Source: Bacteroidia bacterium | Lineage (GTDB): Bacteria > Bacteroidota > Bacteroidia > JAIBAJ01 | Length of the DNA stretch: 33,897 nt | Direction of reading: 5' to 3' | Assembly: GCA_019695265.1 (NCBI GenBank) | Contig: JAIBAJ010000026.1 | Location: 1 to 33,897, forward strand | Shown: one piece after another, positions 25,931-33,897 of the stretch | How the letters are laid out: every line of letters begins with the position of its first letter | Numbering within the stretch: position 1 is the first letter of the stretch | The notes under the pieces: generated by a model | The model's input: the letters and a program-made list of their open reading frames with translations, nothing else | What the model was told of the DNA's origin: nothing | The model's database searches: none | Position numbers and translations under genes: made by a program

Positions 25931-27439
25931 CTATTCCAAAACAAATGGAATGGATGGTGAATTATCAAAGTGCAAAAAGTAAAAACCTTGAAGACATTTA
26001 GGATTTTCAATTAACCACTTACCATCGGAATATTTGAAATTAAATTCTGAACTTAAATCTCTTCCCAACACATCTAACACCGTGGGTTGGTCCTTTGATC
26101 CAATTAAGGTTGAGGAATTGGAAAAAGGATTAGGCATCAAGTTCCGGGAATTATATGGAATCTGTTCAACTCCGGTTGGACAGCCTAATTGGGTGTTTAG
26201 GTATTGAACACGTTCGGAAATAAATGATTTTAATCCGGGCGTTTGATTAACCGTATTGTTGATATTATCTTCGAACTGAGAATTGGAATACATTTTATTG
26301 GGATCTGAATAGTAATCTGCCCTTATGCGATTAGCCAAGGAATCAATTTGAGGCTCCAGGTTTCCGCTGTTAAAATCGGATTGAATATAGGAACAGATTT
26401 GGTCTTTCAACCGTTGACGATAGTCACTATCTGCAAGAAGTTTATTATTTAGCGGTCGATTTGTGGCTGGCGTTGGAATATAATCATATGCCAAACTAGA
26501 CATGGTTGTATTTTGTAGTCCCCCGGGATTAAAATTACCAAAGGATTCGTTCACATCCCACATAATCCATTGGAAGAACTGAAGGGAGTCATCATGATAA
26601 ATGTAATAATTATGTCCTGAACCGGTGTAACTGTCGAGATTGACAAACAAAACATTGGCAGCCCAATAGCGAATGTATTGTTCTACATTCAGGGTAGCTT
26701 CCAAAGAATCTTTCCAAACCGATGCAGCTTCATTATTGAGATTGTCAATCAAACGAACTAAATCAGACCAATCCTGTGATTCATTTGTTTTCTTTTCATA
26801 CTTATCATAATACTGCGATTCTTGAGCCCCATACCATCTCAAATCACCTGTTGGATCGCCTTTATACAGATTTCCACCTTTATTATTGAATCTTGTTTTG
26901 CAAAAAATTTTTCCAACTTGTTCAACACAAGTATAGAAACCCCAGAACTCGTTATTTAAATAAACCTTTGCATAGGTACATCGAGGGGCATTAATACCAT
27001 TTCTTTTGCAAAAATCAAGGCACATTTTTTCCCTTAACATAGTCGGATCTTTGAATCCATTATTGAGGTTCAAAGTCGTAATATCATGAAAGTCAGCCGT
27101 ATCTACATATTCATCAAAACTAACTTTTATAGATTTCTTTACCCCGGGATAGGTCGTAAATGAGGAATTACCTTTCAATTGAACACCAATTGGAGAGGGG
27201 AATGCTACACCGTCTATTTCTACGTTTGCTTGCATCATCAGATCGGTGTAATAATTGGCAATTAAACTGTCCCAAAAGGATGGTTGAGTAAAGGTAAATT
27301 TAAAGACATGAATATCAGGCGAGTTAAAAATTGCATCGCCATTGTTATTAAATTGAGCCTTCAAACTAGTGGCAGATAAAAATACAACGCTAAAAATTGC
27401 GAAGACAAATTGGAAAAGGAATTGCTTTGTTAAATTCAT
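25931..27439 (-). CDS. Secreted CotH-kinase-like protein with T9SS-type C-terminus
   Basis: CotH proteins are atypical protein kinases first known from Bacillus spore coats. This 502-aa version is exported: a signal peptide (about 1-28, ending TSLKAQ) precedes the kinase-like domain. Family landmarks are IGVQLKGNSS (84-93), the MLREKMCLDFCKRNGI region (134-149), FWGFYTCVEQV (165-175), HNYYIYHDD (276-284) and the metal-site motif WDVNESFG (294-301). The C-terminus (LMPNPFSNSS, VLDVLGRDL, LQGFYFLHF) looks like a short T9SS type A sorting domain. It is divergent from the HhH-barrel gene and 73 bp ahead of the GH3 operon. Substrate unknown; no spore role is expected in this phylum. Confidence 0.9.
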   Translation of the reverse strand: MNLTKQFLFQFVFAIFSVVFLSATSLKAQFNNNGDAIFNSPDIHVFKFTFTQPSFWDSLIANYYTDLMMQANVEIDGVAFPSPIGVQLKGNSSFTTYPGVKKSIKVSFDEYVDTADFHDITTLNLNNGFKDPTMLREKMCLDFCKRNGINAPRCTYAKVYLNNEFWGFYTCVEQVGKIFCKTRFNNKGGNLYKGDPTGDLRWYGAQESQYYDKYEKKTNESQDWSDLVRLIDNLNNEAASVWKDSLEATLNVEQYIRYWAANVLFVNLDSYTGSGHNYYIYHDDSLQFFQWIMWDVNESFGNFNPGGLQNTTMSSLAYDYIPTPATNRPLNNKLLADSDYRQRLKDQICSYIQSDFNSGNLEPQIDSLANRIRADYYSDPNKMYSNSQFEDNINNTVNQTPGLKSFISERVQYLNTQLGCPTGVEQIPYNSRNLMPNPFSNSSTLIGSKDQPTVLDVLGRDLSSEFNFKYSDGKWLIENPKCLQGFYFLHFDNSPSIPFVLE

Positions 27440-27514
27440 GTTAAATTTAGACGAAAGTAAGCAGAACTGGTTTAATGCGACTAAATTTCGGTTGAAAGTT
27501 TTCTAAAATTTCCC

Positions 27515-27545
27515 TTTCAATTGCTTTTGAATTTGGATATGTTTG
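27515..27545 (+). promoter_or_regulatory. Promoter of the HhH-barrel gene
   Basis: TTTC (27515-27518), a 19-bp spacer and TATGTTTG (27538-27545) match the consensus with one mismatch in the -33 element. The predicted transcription start, about 27549-27550, is nearly at the ATG (27552), so the leader would be only 2-3 nt. Confidence 0.5.
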
Positions 27546-27551
27546 TGGGCT

Positions 27552-29654
27552 ATGTTCAAATACAGTATTCTTTTATTGGTTATTGCCCTAGTGTCGGTAG
27601 CACCGATGACTGTATGGTCGCAAAACGACATTGAAGAACTAAAAAAGGAAAACCTGATTGAAAAAAAAATAGAAAATATCGCTGAAGGTACAGATGACGA
27701 AACAGACTTTACTAACCTGATTGACGACTTAGTTGAAATTGCTAAGAACCCTATTAATTTAAATTCTGCCAGTAGAGAAGACCTGGAACAATTGAATCTA
27801 TTGGACGAAGTCCAAATCAACAACTTATTGGCTCACATTGCAAAAAATGGAAAGCTCATGAACTTGTATGAACTTCAATCTATTGATGGTTGGGATTTAA
27901 ATACCATCATCAATCTGAGACCTTACATTGAAGTTAAGGACAATACAGACGTAGCAAGGTTAAGTTTTAAAAACATTTTCAAAAACGGAAAAAGTCAATT
28001 CTTTACTCGGTATCAACAAATACTTGAAAAATCAGAAGGCTACCAACCTGCATCTGATAGCTTGCTCCAGGCCAGTCCTAATAGCAGGTACGCCGGCAGC
28101 CCATACCGATTATATACCCGATATGTTTTTAAATACTCTACCAACCTGCAATTTGGAATTACAGCTGAAAAAGACGCAGGTGAACAGTTTTTTAAAGGCA
28201 ATCAAGCCCAAGGTTTTGACTTTTATTCCGGCCATTTTATTTTAAAAAATGCCACTTCCTGGTTAAAAACCTTGGCAATAGGCGATTATCAAGCTCAATT
28301 CGGACAAGGTTTAACTGCATGGACCGGTTTAGCATTTGGAAAAACGGCTGACCCTTACAGTATAAAACGCAATGCAATTGGTATTAGACCCTATACTTCA
28401 GTTGATGAAAATCGCTTTTTGAGAGGAGGGGCAGCAACTTTTAGATTGTGGAAATTTGAATTAACTGGTTTTTATTCCTACAAAAAAATTGATGGAAATT
28501 TAACCGCAGCAGATTCCACCAACGATGCCGATGTTCAGGTTACTAGTTTTGACCAAAGTGGATACCACCGAACGGTTTCTGAAATGGACAATAGAAAAAC
28601 CATTCAGGAAAGAATGGCAGGAGGTCATCTTTCTTTCAAGTATAAAACTTTGAACCTAGGTTTTACTGGAGTAAATTATAAGTACTCACGCGAGATTCAA
28701 GCTAATGACGACCTTTATAACCAGTTTGAACTAGCTAAACAAAGCAATTCAAACTATGGAATTGATTATTCCTACACTTTTCGAAATTTAAATCTTTTTG
28801 GAGAAACTTCCATGAGTCAAAATGGGGGTTTAGGTTCAATCAATGGCCTTTTTTGGATGCTGGATCCCAAGCTTACTTTAATTGCAGTTAGACGAGATTT
28901 TCAACCAAAATTTCAAAGCAGGTATTCCAATGCCATTACAGAAAACACATTGGCAGCAAACGAAAGTGGAACCTATGTAGGTTTTAGAGCCTATTTGGGA
29001 AAAGGTTGGGGTCTGCAAGGTTATGCCGATTATTTTACCTTCCCATGGTTAAAATACCAAATAGATGCTCCTAGCCGAGGTTGGGATTATTTACTTCAAG
29101 TTAATTATACTCCCAGCAAATCCTTTGACGCCTATTTCAGAATTAGACAAAGACAAAAACAACGCAACCAAACCGAAGTTGAAGAAGGAATTCCGGGGTT
29201 GGTTAACCTGGATCAAACTAATTTCAGATTCAATATTTCCTACAGAGTTTCACCTTCCATAAAATTAAGAAATCGAATAGAATATGTTCTTCTAAAAAAC
29301 ACAAGCGGCCAATGGGAAAAAGGTTTTATGATGTACCAGGACGTCAGTTATTCTGCCGTTGGAAGCCCAATTACCATCTCAGCCAGGTACGCCTTATTCG
29401 ATACCGACAGCTACAATAGCCGGATTTATGCCTATGAAAACGATGTACTTTATGCCTTTTCCATTCCTGGATTGTATTACCGAGGCAGCAGGTATTATGT
29501 TACCCTGAAGTACCATGTTTGGAGAGGAATTGATTTGTGGCTAAGGTTTTCTCAAACAGTATACTCCAATCAAACGGAACAAGGAAGCGGCATCAGTTAT
29601 ATCTCCGGTTCAACTCGTTCCGAAATTAAAGCTCAAGTTCGTTTCAGCTTTTAA
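27552..29654 (+). CDS. Outer-membrane barrel with N-terminal helix-hairpin-helix (ComEA-like) domain
   Basis: The 700-aa product (ATG 27552; an in-frame TTG three codons earlier is less likely) has a signal peptide to about residue 23 (APMTVWSQ), a charged helical linker, and a helix-hairpin-helix pair at about 66-128. The first hairpin reads INLNSASREDLEQLNLLDE and the second NLYELQSIDGWDLNTIINLRPYI. From about 135 to the end it is a large barrel of alternating amphipathic strands rich in Tyr, Ser and Arg, ending KAQVRFSF with terminal Phe. HhH domains of this type bind DNA in ComEA, so DNA contact at the outer membrane is possible, but protein binding is equally open. It is a single gene, followed by the intergenic repeat. 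Confidence 0.85.
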   Translation: MFKYSILLLVIALVSVAPMTVWSQNDIEELKKENLIEKKIENIAEGTDDETDFTNLIDDLVEIAKNPINLNSASREDLEQLNLLDEVQINNLLAHIAKNGKLMNLYELQSIDGWDLNTIINLRPYIEVKDNTDVARLSFKNIFKNGKSQFFTRYQQILEKSEGYQPASDSLLQASPNSRYAGSPYRLYTRYVFKYSTNLQFGITAEKDAGEQFFKGNQAQGFDFYSGHFILKNATSWLKTLAIGDYQAQFGQGLTAWTGLAFGKTADPYSIKRNAIGIRPYTSVDENRFLRGGAATFRLWKFELTGFYSYKKIDGNLTAADSTNDADVQVTSFDQSGYHRTVSEMDNRKTIQERMAGGHLSFKYKTLNLGFTGVNYKYSREIQANDDLYNQFELAKQSNSNYGIDYSYTFRNLNLFGETSMSQNGGLGSINGLFWMLDPKLTLIAVRRDFQPKFQSRYSNAITENTLAANESGTYVGFRAYLGKGWGLQGYADYFTFPWLKYQIDAPSRGWDYLLQVNYTPSKSFDAYFRIRQRQKQRNQTEVEEGIPGLVNLDQTNFRFNISYRVSPSIKLRNRIEYVLLKNTSGQWEKGFMMYQDVSYSAVGSPITISARYALFDTDSYNSRIYAYENDVLYAFSIPGLYYRGSRYYVTLKYHVWRGIDLWLRFSQTVYSNQTEQGSGISYISGSTRSEIKAQVRFSF

Positions 29655-29716
29655 TTTCTTATACCGATTACAATAAGGCCAACTAGCTGGAAACAACCTA
29701 TTTTTTAATTCTTTGT

Positions 29717-29872
29717 ATGCGGGCCCCCTCCGCCCATCCAGCTTTTTTTTTAAAGCCAAATCAACCTGCACGGGCGTTCGGGTCACGCTATCGGCTGTAG
29801 TCCTCGGCCCCCTAGGCTAAAGCCGTAGTGGGCCTGTGGGCTACTTGCCTCTATCGTTGCCCGAGGCGCAAT
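29717..29872 (+). repeat. Structured GC-rich intergenic repeat, copy 2
   Basis: On the + strand this block starts 62 bp after the stop of the HhH-barrel gene with GCGGGCCCCCTCCGC, a short GCGG/CCGC hairpin. After a T-rich tract it continues with GCTATCGGC, GTCCTCGGCC, CTAGGCTAAAGCC and TGTGGGCTAC to GCCCGAGG. The nested hairpin GGCCC...GGCTAAAGCC...GGGCC is at 29806-29834. The order and spacing of the motifs match the - strand of 6270-6432. The rest of 29655-29971 has no gene. It lies between convergent genes, as copy 1 does. Confidence 0.62.
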
Positions 29873-29971
29873 TTATAAGTTAAGTGTCAAATCTATTCTG
29901 TCAAGGTATCTATGAGGTTCCTGCAAGTTGGAAGATCCCTAGCCTTAGGAAATAGCTAAAATTTCAACAAA

Positions 29972-31723
29972 TTATAAACCCTCCAAGGATTTCTCATCCC
30001 CTTTTTTTGCAACAATGTAGTTCCCGATAATCAAATAATCCATATCGGCTCGATCAAAACTCCAAACAGCATCGTATGGGTTACATACAATAGGTTCTCC
30101 CTTAATATTGAAAGAAGTGTTAATTAAAACCGAATAGCCGGTCTCTTCCTTAAATGCCTCTAACAAATCACGCATCTGAGGGTTTTCAGTTTTATTAACC
30201 GTTTGAATTCGAACCGTATTATCCACATGAGTTATTGCCGGAAGCTTCTGCCTGTACTCCTCCAAAACATCATACACCACCAACATATACGGATTGGGGA
30301 AGCTACTATCAAAATATTTACCACAATCTTCTTCCAGAACTATGGCTGCAAAAGGTCTAAATCCTTCTCTAAATTTCACTCTGGCATTCAGAATATTCTT
30401 CATATCCAGATTCAATGGACTTGCAATAATACTTCTATTACCCAACGCCCTCGGGCCAAATTCCAATCGCCCTTGAAACCAGCCTATAATCTTATTCTCC
30501 GCCAACTTTTTCGCAGCAAATTTGGCGTAGTTAGTTTTGGTTTTAACATATGGCAAATCAAATTGTCTAATTGCTTTTTCATACGCATCATCCTGATAAC
30601 CGGGACCTAAAAAGGCCGTATCCATAATGTATTCCCGTTTCCGGTTTAAAACGGCATGGTTCAATAATAAGGCACTCCCCATAGAGGTTCCACTATCACC
30701 GGCAGCAGGTTGTATAAAAACATTCTTAAACAACCCTTCCTTTGCAATTAATCCATTGGTTACACTGTTCAATCCTACCCCTCCGGCAATGCATAAATTC
30801 TCTGATTTGGTTGTCTTTTTTAAATACCTAACGGCATGAAGTAAAACATCTTCTACAATTCGTTGTGCCGCTGCAGCCACTTCCAATTCCTTTTCCGTCC
30901 AATCTTTACCCTGGGATTTTGATGGCCCAAACAAGGCAGTAAACTTCTCACTAACCCCACTCTTCCTGGTATAATGGTATGAAAAATAACTCATATCCAT
31001 TTTAAATCCTCCGTCGTCTGTTAGTTGAAACAGCTTTCGCATTTGGGCATATGTTTCCGTATTTGGATTTCCATAGGATGCTAACCCCATCAATTTTCCC
31101 GGACCTTCAATTAATTTAAAACCTAAGTGTCTGGAAATTGCTTGATAAAAAGCCCCTAAAGAATAAGGGGTTTCAATGCTCGAGAGTTTTTGTATGGCAT
31201 TACCTTTTCCATGCGCCAACAAAGAGGTAGTCCACTCCCCTGCCCCATCGGTTGTTAATATAGCAGCATCTTCGTAAGGGGTTGGATAAAAGGCGCTGGC
31301 TGCATGACAAAGATGGTGTTCCATTAAATGAAACTGGAACTTATTATTTCCCGGAAAAATCTGTTGGAGGGTTTGAGGAATTTTTCTCATTTGCCCTAAA
31401 TAATTCAACATCCCCAAATTTTCTTCCACCGAAAAACTCCTTTGTTCCATTAATAAAGATGGCACCTTATCCCAAAACTTCAATAAAAAGACAGGAATCT
31501 TGGAATAGGAAATGGAAGGCTTCCAAAAAAAGGTTACATGATCAACATCGGATAAAGAAAGTCCTGCATGATCTAAACAAGCCCGAATGCTAGCTTCAGG
31601 GAGACCACCGAAATGTTTTTTCCTATTAATCCTTTCTTCCTCTACTGCAAATACAAGTTTATTGTCAATAATCAAACTGGCAGCAGAATCATGCCCATAA
31701 CAATTAAAGCCTAAAATTACCAT
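29972..31723 (-). CDS. NodU/TobZ-family carbamoyltransferase
   Basis: The family moves the carbamoyl group of carbamoyl phosphate, through a carbamoyl-adenylate made from ATP, to hydroxyls of sugars or antibiotics. The 583-aa product has the N-terminal Kae1-like domain (ILGFNCYGHDSAASL, EEERINRKKHFGG, EHHLCHAASAFYPTP with the metal-binding His residues at 136-140, TTDGAGEW), IEGPGKLMGLASYG, IAGGVGLNSVTNG and GDSGTSMGSA. The C-terminal YrdC-like part reads FQGRLEFGPRALGNRSI, FRPFAAIV and LINTSFNIKGEPIV. It is full length and starts at ATG 31723. It is divergent from an MBOAT acyltransferase gene, which suggests that both decorate the same glycan or lipid; this is inference. Confidence 0.94.
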   Translation of the reverse strand: MVILGFNCYGHDSAASLIIDNKLVFAVEEERINRKKHFGGLPEASIRACLDHAGLSLSDVDHVTFFWKPSISYSKIPVFLLKFWDKVPSLLMEQRSFSVEENLGMLNYLGQMRKIPQTLQQIFPGNNKFQFHLMEHHLCHAASAFYPTPYEDAAILTTDGAGEWTTSLLAHGKGNAIQKLSSIETPYSLGAFYQAISRHLGFKLIEGPGKLMGLASYGNPNTETYAQMRKLFQLTDDGGFKMDMSYFSYHYTRKSGVSEKFTALFGPSKSQGKDWTEKELEVAAAAQRIVEDVLLHAVRYLKKTTKSENLCIAGGVGLNSVTNGLIAKEGLFKNVFIQPAAGDSGTSMGSALLLNHAVLNRKREYIMDTAFLGPGYQDDAYEKAIRQFDLPYVKTKTNYAKFAAKKLAENKIIGWFQGRLEFGPRALGNRSIIASPLNLDMKNILNARVKFREGFRPFAAIVLEEDCGKYFDSSFPNPYMLVVYDVLEEYRQKLPAITHVDNTVRIQTVNKTENPQMRDLLEAFKEETGYSVLINTSFNIKGEPIVCNPYDAVWSFDRADMDYLIIGNYIVAKKGDEKSLEGL

Positions 31724-31840
31724 TCATCAATACACTAGTGGGTTTACAATCCACAAAGAAACAAAAGAAGACCCTTAAATTGAAATTTAATCGCTTTGAT
31801 TTTTTTTTGAAATGTAAAATTCAGCAACTTAGCAGCCTTC

Positions 31841-33265
31841 ATGGTTTTCAGCAGCATCGTTTTCATTTTGTATTTCCTGCCGGTTTTTCTGTTGGCATAT
31901 AAAATAGCTGACAGGAAGTATAAAAACCTGACCCTTCTTTTCTTTAGCATAGTCTTCTACAGTTGGGGGGCTCCAAAATTTATTTTTGTCATTCTTGGAA
32001 CCACCTTTCTTGATTTCCACTTGGTAAAATGGATGAATCGAAGCGAGAATCCCTTGCATCGAAAAATTATGTTATCTCTTTCCGTTGCAGTTAATCTAGG
32101 TTTGCTTTTCTATTTTAAATATTCCAACTTCTTCATCGACAATGTCAATCAGGCCTTAGGATTATTTGGTTTTAATGGTATTGTTTGGACCAAACTAATT
32201 CTTCCCATTGGAATTTCTTTTTACACCTTTGAAACAATTACCTATGTGGTGGATGTCTATCGCAAAATCCACAAACCTCTCCAAAATTTCTGGGATTATC
32301 TGGTTTACATTTTACTCTTCCCAAAACTTATCGCCGGGCCAATTGTTAGGTATCACGACCTGGCCGATCAAATCAAAGACCGACAATTATCCGAAACTTC
32401 CGACAACTTTTTAATTGGGTTTTACAGGTTTGCCATTGGTTTAAGCAAAAAAGTCCTTATCGCAAATCATATGGGACAGCATGCCGATATTCTGTTTACC
32501 TGGAACTATGCCGACTTGGATACCTGGAGGGCTTGGTCAACCATTTTGGCCTATACTTTCCAAATCTATTTCGACTTTTCAGGATACTCCGATATGGCTA
32601 TAGGAATATCACAAATGATTGGGTTTAAGATTCCTGAAAACTTTAACAATCCTTACACCGCCATCAGCATCACCGATTTTTGGAGAAGGTGGCATATTTC
32701 GCTTGGAAATTGGATGAGAGAATACCTATACATCCCATTGGGTGGAAATAGAGTAAATTCAAAATTTCGTCTTTACCTAAACTTATGGTTAGTTTTCCTC
32801 GCATCCGGTCTATGGCATGGCGCTTCCTGGAGTTTCGTTCTGTGGGGTGCATACCATGGTTTATTCTTGGTTCTGGAACGAATGTTTCTTGGAACATTTT
32901 ACAACAAACTTGGAACCTGGATTCCTCGGATTATTACCTTTTTCTTGGTTTGTATCGGTTGGGTTTTCTTTCGTATTGACCATATCGGTCTTGCCTGGGA
33001 ATTTACCAAACGATTATTAGCATTCGATTTCCATGATTTCCCCGTCTTCGATGCCGAAACTAATTTTTATTTCATCCTAGGTTTCATTTTTTCCTTTTGG
33101 TCGGCCTTTCCAATTTTACATTCCATTCAAAACGAAATCTATTTCAAACCTTACGGAATCGGAAAACATCTCCTGGTTTTCATCCTATGCTTTGGCTTAA
33201 TCTTAGTTAGTATTGCCAATATCACCGGATTTAATTTTAACCCATTTATTTATTTTAGATTCTAA
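31841..33265 (+). CDS. MBOAT-family O-acyltransferase (AlgI/DltB-like)
   Basis: This 474-aa inner-membrane protein should pass acetyl (or another acyl) groups across the membrane for O-acylation of an exported polysaccharide, as AlgI does for alginate. It has about 10-12 membrane segments and the MBOAT core: LPIGISFYTFETITYVVDVYR (121-141), FPKLIAGPIVRY, FQIYFDFSGYSDMAIGIS (240-257), DFWRRWHISLGNWMREYLYIPLGG (279-302) and the catalytic His326 in SGLWHGASW. The ATG at 31841 gives the usual N-terminus (MVFSSIVFILYFLP). The next gene, an AlgJ/AlgX-like protein, starts 2 nt after its stop, so the two are coupled. A carbamoyltransferase is divergent across 117 bp. Confidence 0.94.
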   Translation: MVFSSIVFILYFLPVFLLAYKIADRKYKNLTLLFFSIVFYSWGAPKFIFVILGTTFLDFHLVKWMNRSENPLHRKIMLSLSVAVNLGLLFYFKYSNFFIDNVNQALGLFGFNGIVWTKLILPIGISFYTFETITYVVDVYRKIHKPLQNFWDYLVYILLFPKLIAGPIVRYHDLADQIKDRQLSETSDNFLIGFYRFAIGLSKKVLIANHMGQHADILFTWNYADLDTWRAWSTILAYTFQIYFDFSGYSDMAIGISQMIGFKIPENFNNPYTAISITDFWRRWHISLGNWMREYLYIPLGGNRVNSKFRLYLNLWLVFLASGLWHGASWSFVLWGAYHGLFLVLERMFLGTFYNKLGTWIPRIITFFLVCIGWVFFRIDHIGLAWEFTKRLLAFDFHDFPVFDAETNFYFILGFIFSFWSAFPILHSIQNEIYFKPYGIGKHLLVFILCFGLILVSIANITGFNFNPFIYFRF

Positions 33266-33267
33266 CA

Positions 33268-33897
33268 TTGAAAAATTGGGAAAAACATATTAAAACCGGA
33301 TTAGCCTATCTGCTTCTGATGCTTTTGTTTTGGCCAATTATTCAAAAAAGCAATCATTGGGTTAAACTTGAACCCCTCAAAGGTGCCATCGTCGAACCCG
33401 AAAATACCCAATTTTCATGGGGAGATTGGATGAATGGAAATTACCAAGAAAAAAAGGAAAAATACCTCAACGAAAAATTTGGATTTCGCTCCTTCTTTAT
33501 CCGTTTGAACAACCAAATCGGCTACGACCTTTTCCATAAAGCTAGAGCAAATGGGGTAACCATTGGAAAAGAAAACTGCTTGTTCGAGCAAAATTACATC
33601 AAAGCCTATTATGGTGAAGATTTCCTGGGCCAAGACTCCATCCGGGAATTGTTGCTCCAGGTTAAATTTCTTCAAGATACCTTAGCCAAGCAAAACAAAA
33701 CCTTGCTCCTCATACATGCCGCCGGCAAAGGCTCCTTCTTCCCCGAACTCTTTCCCGAATCAGAACTACGTACCAATAAAATTGGAACTACCAACCATAA
33801 AACCATGGTAAAAATCGGGGCCGAACTCGGTATTAATCAATTGGACTTTAACACCTACTTCGTTCAACAAAAAAACAAATCAAAATACCCATTGTAT
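33268..33897 (+). CDS. AlgJ/AlgX-like SGNH-type acetyltransferase, 5' part
   Basis: The frame is open from TTG 33268, 2 nt after the MBOAT stop, to the right edge (210 codons). No ATG is available near the beginning. The product has one N-terminal membrane segment (GLAYLLLMLLFWPII), then a periplasmic domain with YLNEKFGFRSFFIRLNNQI, the GKENCLFEQNYIKAYYGED motif (the G-x-x-x-WLF-type region of AlgJ/AlgX) and LLLIHAAGKGSFFPELFP. These are hallmarks of the SGNH-like partner that transfers acetyl from the MBOAT protein to polysaccharide. The Asp and His just before the catalytic serine would lie near here; the rest of the active site is beyond the window. Confidence 0.82.
   Translation, partial: MKNWEKHIKTGLAYLLLMLLFWPIIQKSNHWVKLEPLKGAIVEPENTQFSWGDWMNGNYQEKKEKYLNEKFGFRSFFIRLNNQIGYDLFHKARANGVTIGKENCLFEQNYIKAYYGEDFLGQDSIRELLLQVKFLQDTLAKQNKTLLLIHAAGKGSFFPELFPESELRTNKIGTTNHKTMVKIGAELGINQLDFNTYFVQQKNKSKYPLY

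Noticed and set aside
25931-27439. Spore-coat function from the CotH name
   Set aside because: The phylum does not form endospores and the protein has a T9SS export signal; the name reflects the family only.

Overview
The window looks like chromosomal DNA from a low-GC member of the Bacteroidota. The evidence is four secreted proteins with type IX secretion (T9SS) C-terminal sorting domains (three type A-like, one gliding-motility-associated/type B), outer-membrane barrels ending in Phe, weak Shine-Dalgarno use, and several promoter candidates of the Bacteroidota form TTG/TTTG-N18-TAnnTTTG. An MqnE homologue indicates menaquinone synthesis by the futalosine route. I cannot name the genus. No rRNA, tRNA, CRISPR array, insertion sequence or phage gene was recognised.

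Layout. 1-1066: end of an unknown + gene, a 166-aa unknown protein and a stand-alone LuxR-type HTH protein (both -). 1366-3226: htpG with its terminator. 3227-3625: gene-free. 3626-6190: a secreted TPR protein (-) divergent from a NarL/LuxR-type response regulator (+); their 90-bp spacer holds a near-consensus promoter and a perfect 14-bp palindrome. 6191-6434: first copy of a structured GC-rich intergenic repeat. 6435-12234: tightly packed - strand operon of a 1124-aa T9SS type B adhesin-like protein, a secreted M43 metalloprotease and mqnE. 12335-16495: - strand operon of a urea-transporter/M23-peptidase fusion, a TPR-plus-outer-membrane-barrel protein and a small periplasmic TPR protein. 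16688-17728: YraN nuclease-like protein convergent with a 2-Cys peroxiredoxin. 17846-22324: a T9SS protein with Ig/PKD-like repeats and an orphan helical-repeat protein. 22325-23151: gene-free. 23152-25857: compact operon GH3-like amide synthetase, LysE-type exporter, TrmH-type methyltransferase. 25931-27439: secreted CotH-kinase-like T9SS protein, divergent from an outer-membrane barrel with an HhH (ComEA-like) N-terminus (27552-29654). 29717-29872: second copy of the repeat. 29972-33897: a NodU-type carbamoyltransferase divergent from an MBOAT O-acyltransferase and the start of an AlgJ/AlgX-like protein.

Working picture. Much of the window concerns the cell envelope: secreted adhesins and enzymes, periplasmic TPR scaffolds, barrels, and transfer of acyl and carbamoyl groups to glycans or small molecules. 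The best candidates for something undescribed are (1) the urea-channel/M23/TPR-barrel/TPR operon, where the channel signatures are degenerate and no urease is present; (2) the HhH-barrel protein; (3) the GH3-LysE pair, which could make and export an acyl-amino acid; and (4) the repeat family, found twice in the same orientation behind a gene at a convergent junction. Several genes lack a plausible ATG and seem to use TTG or GTG.
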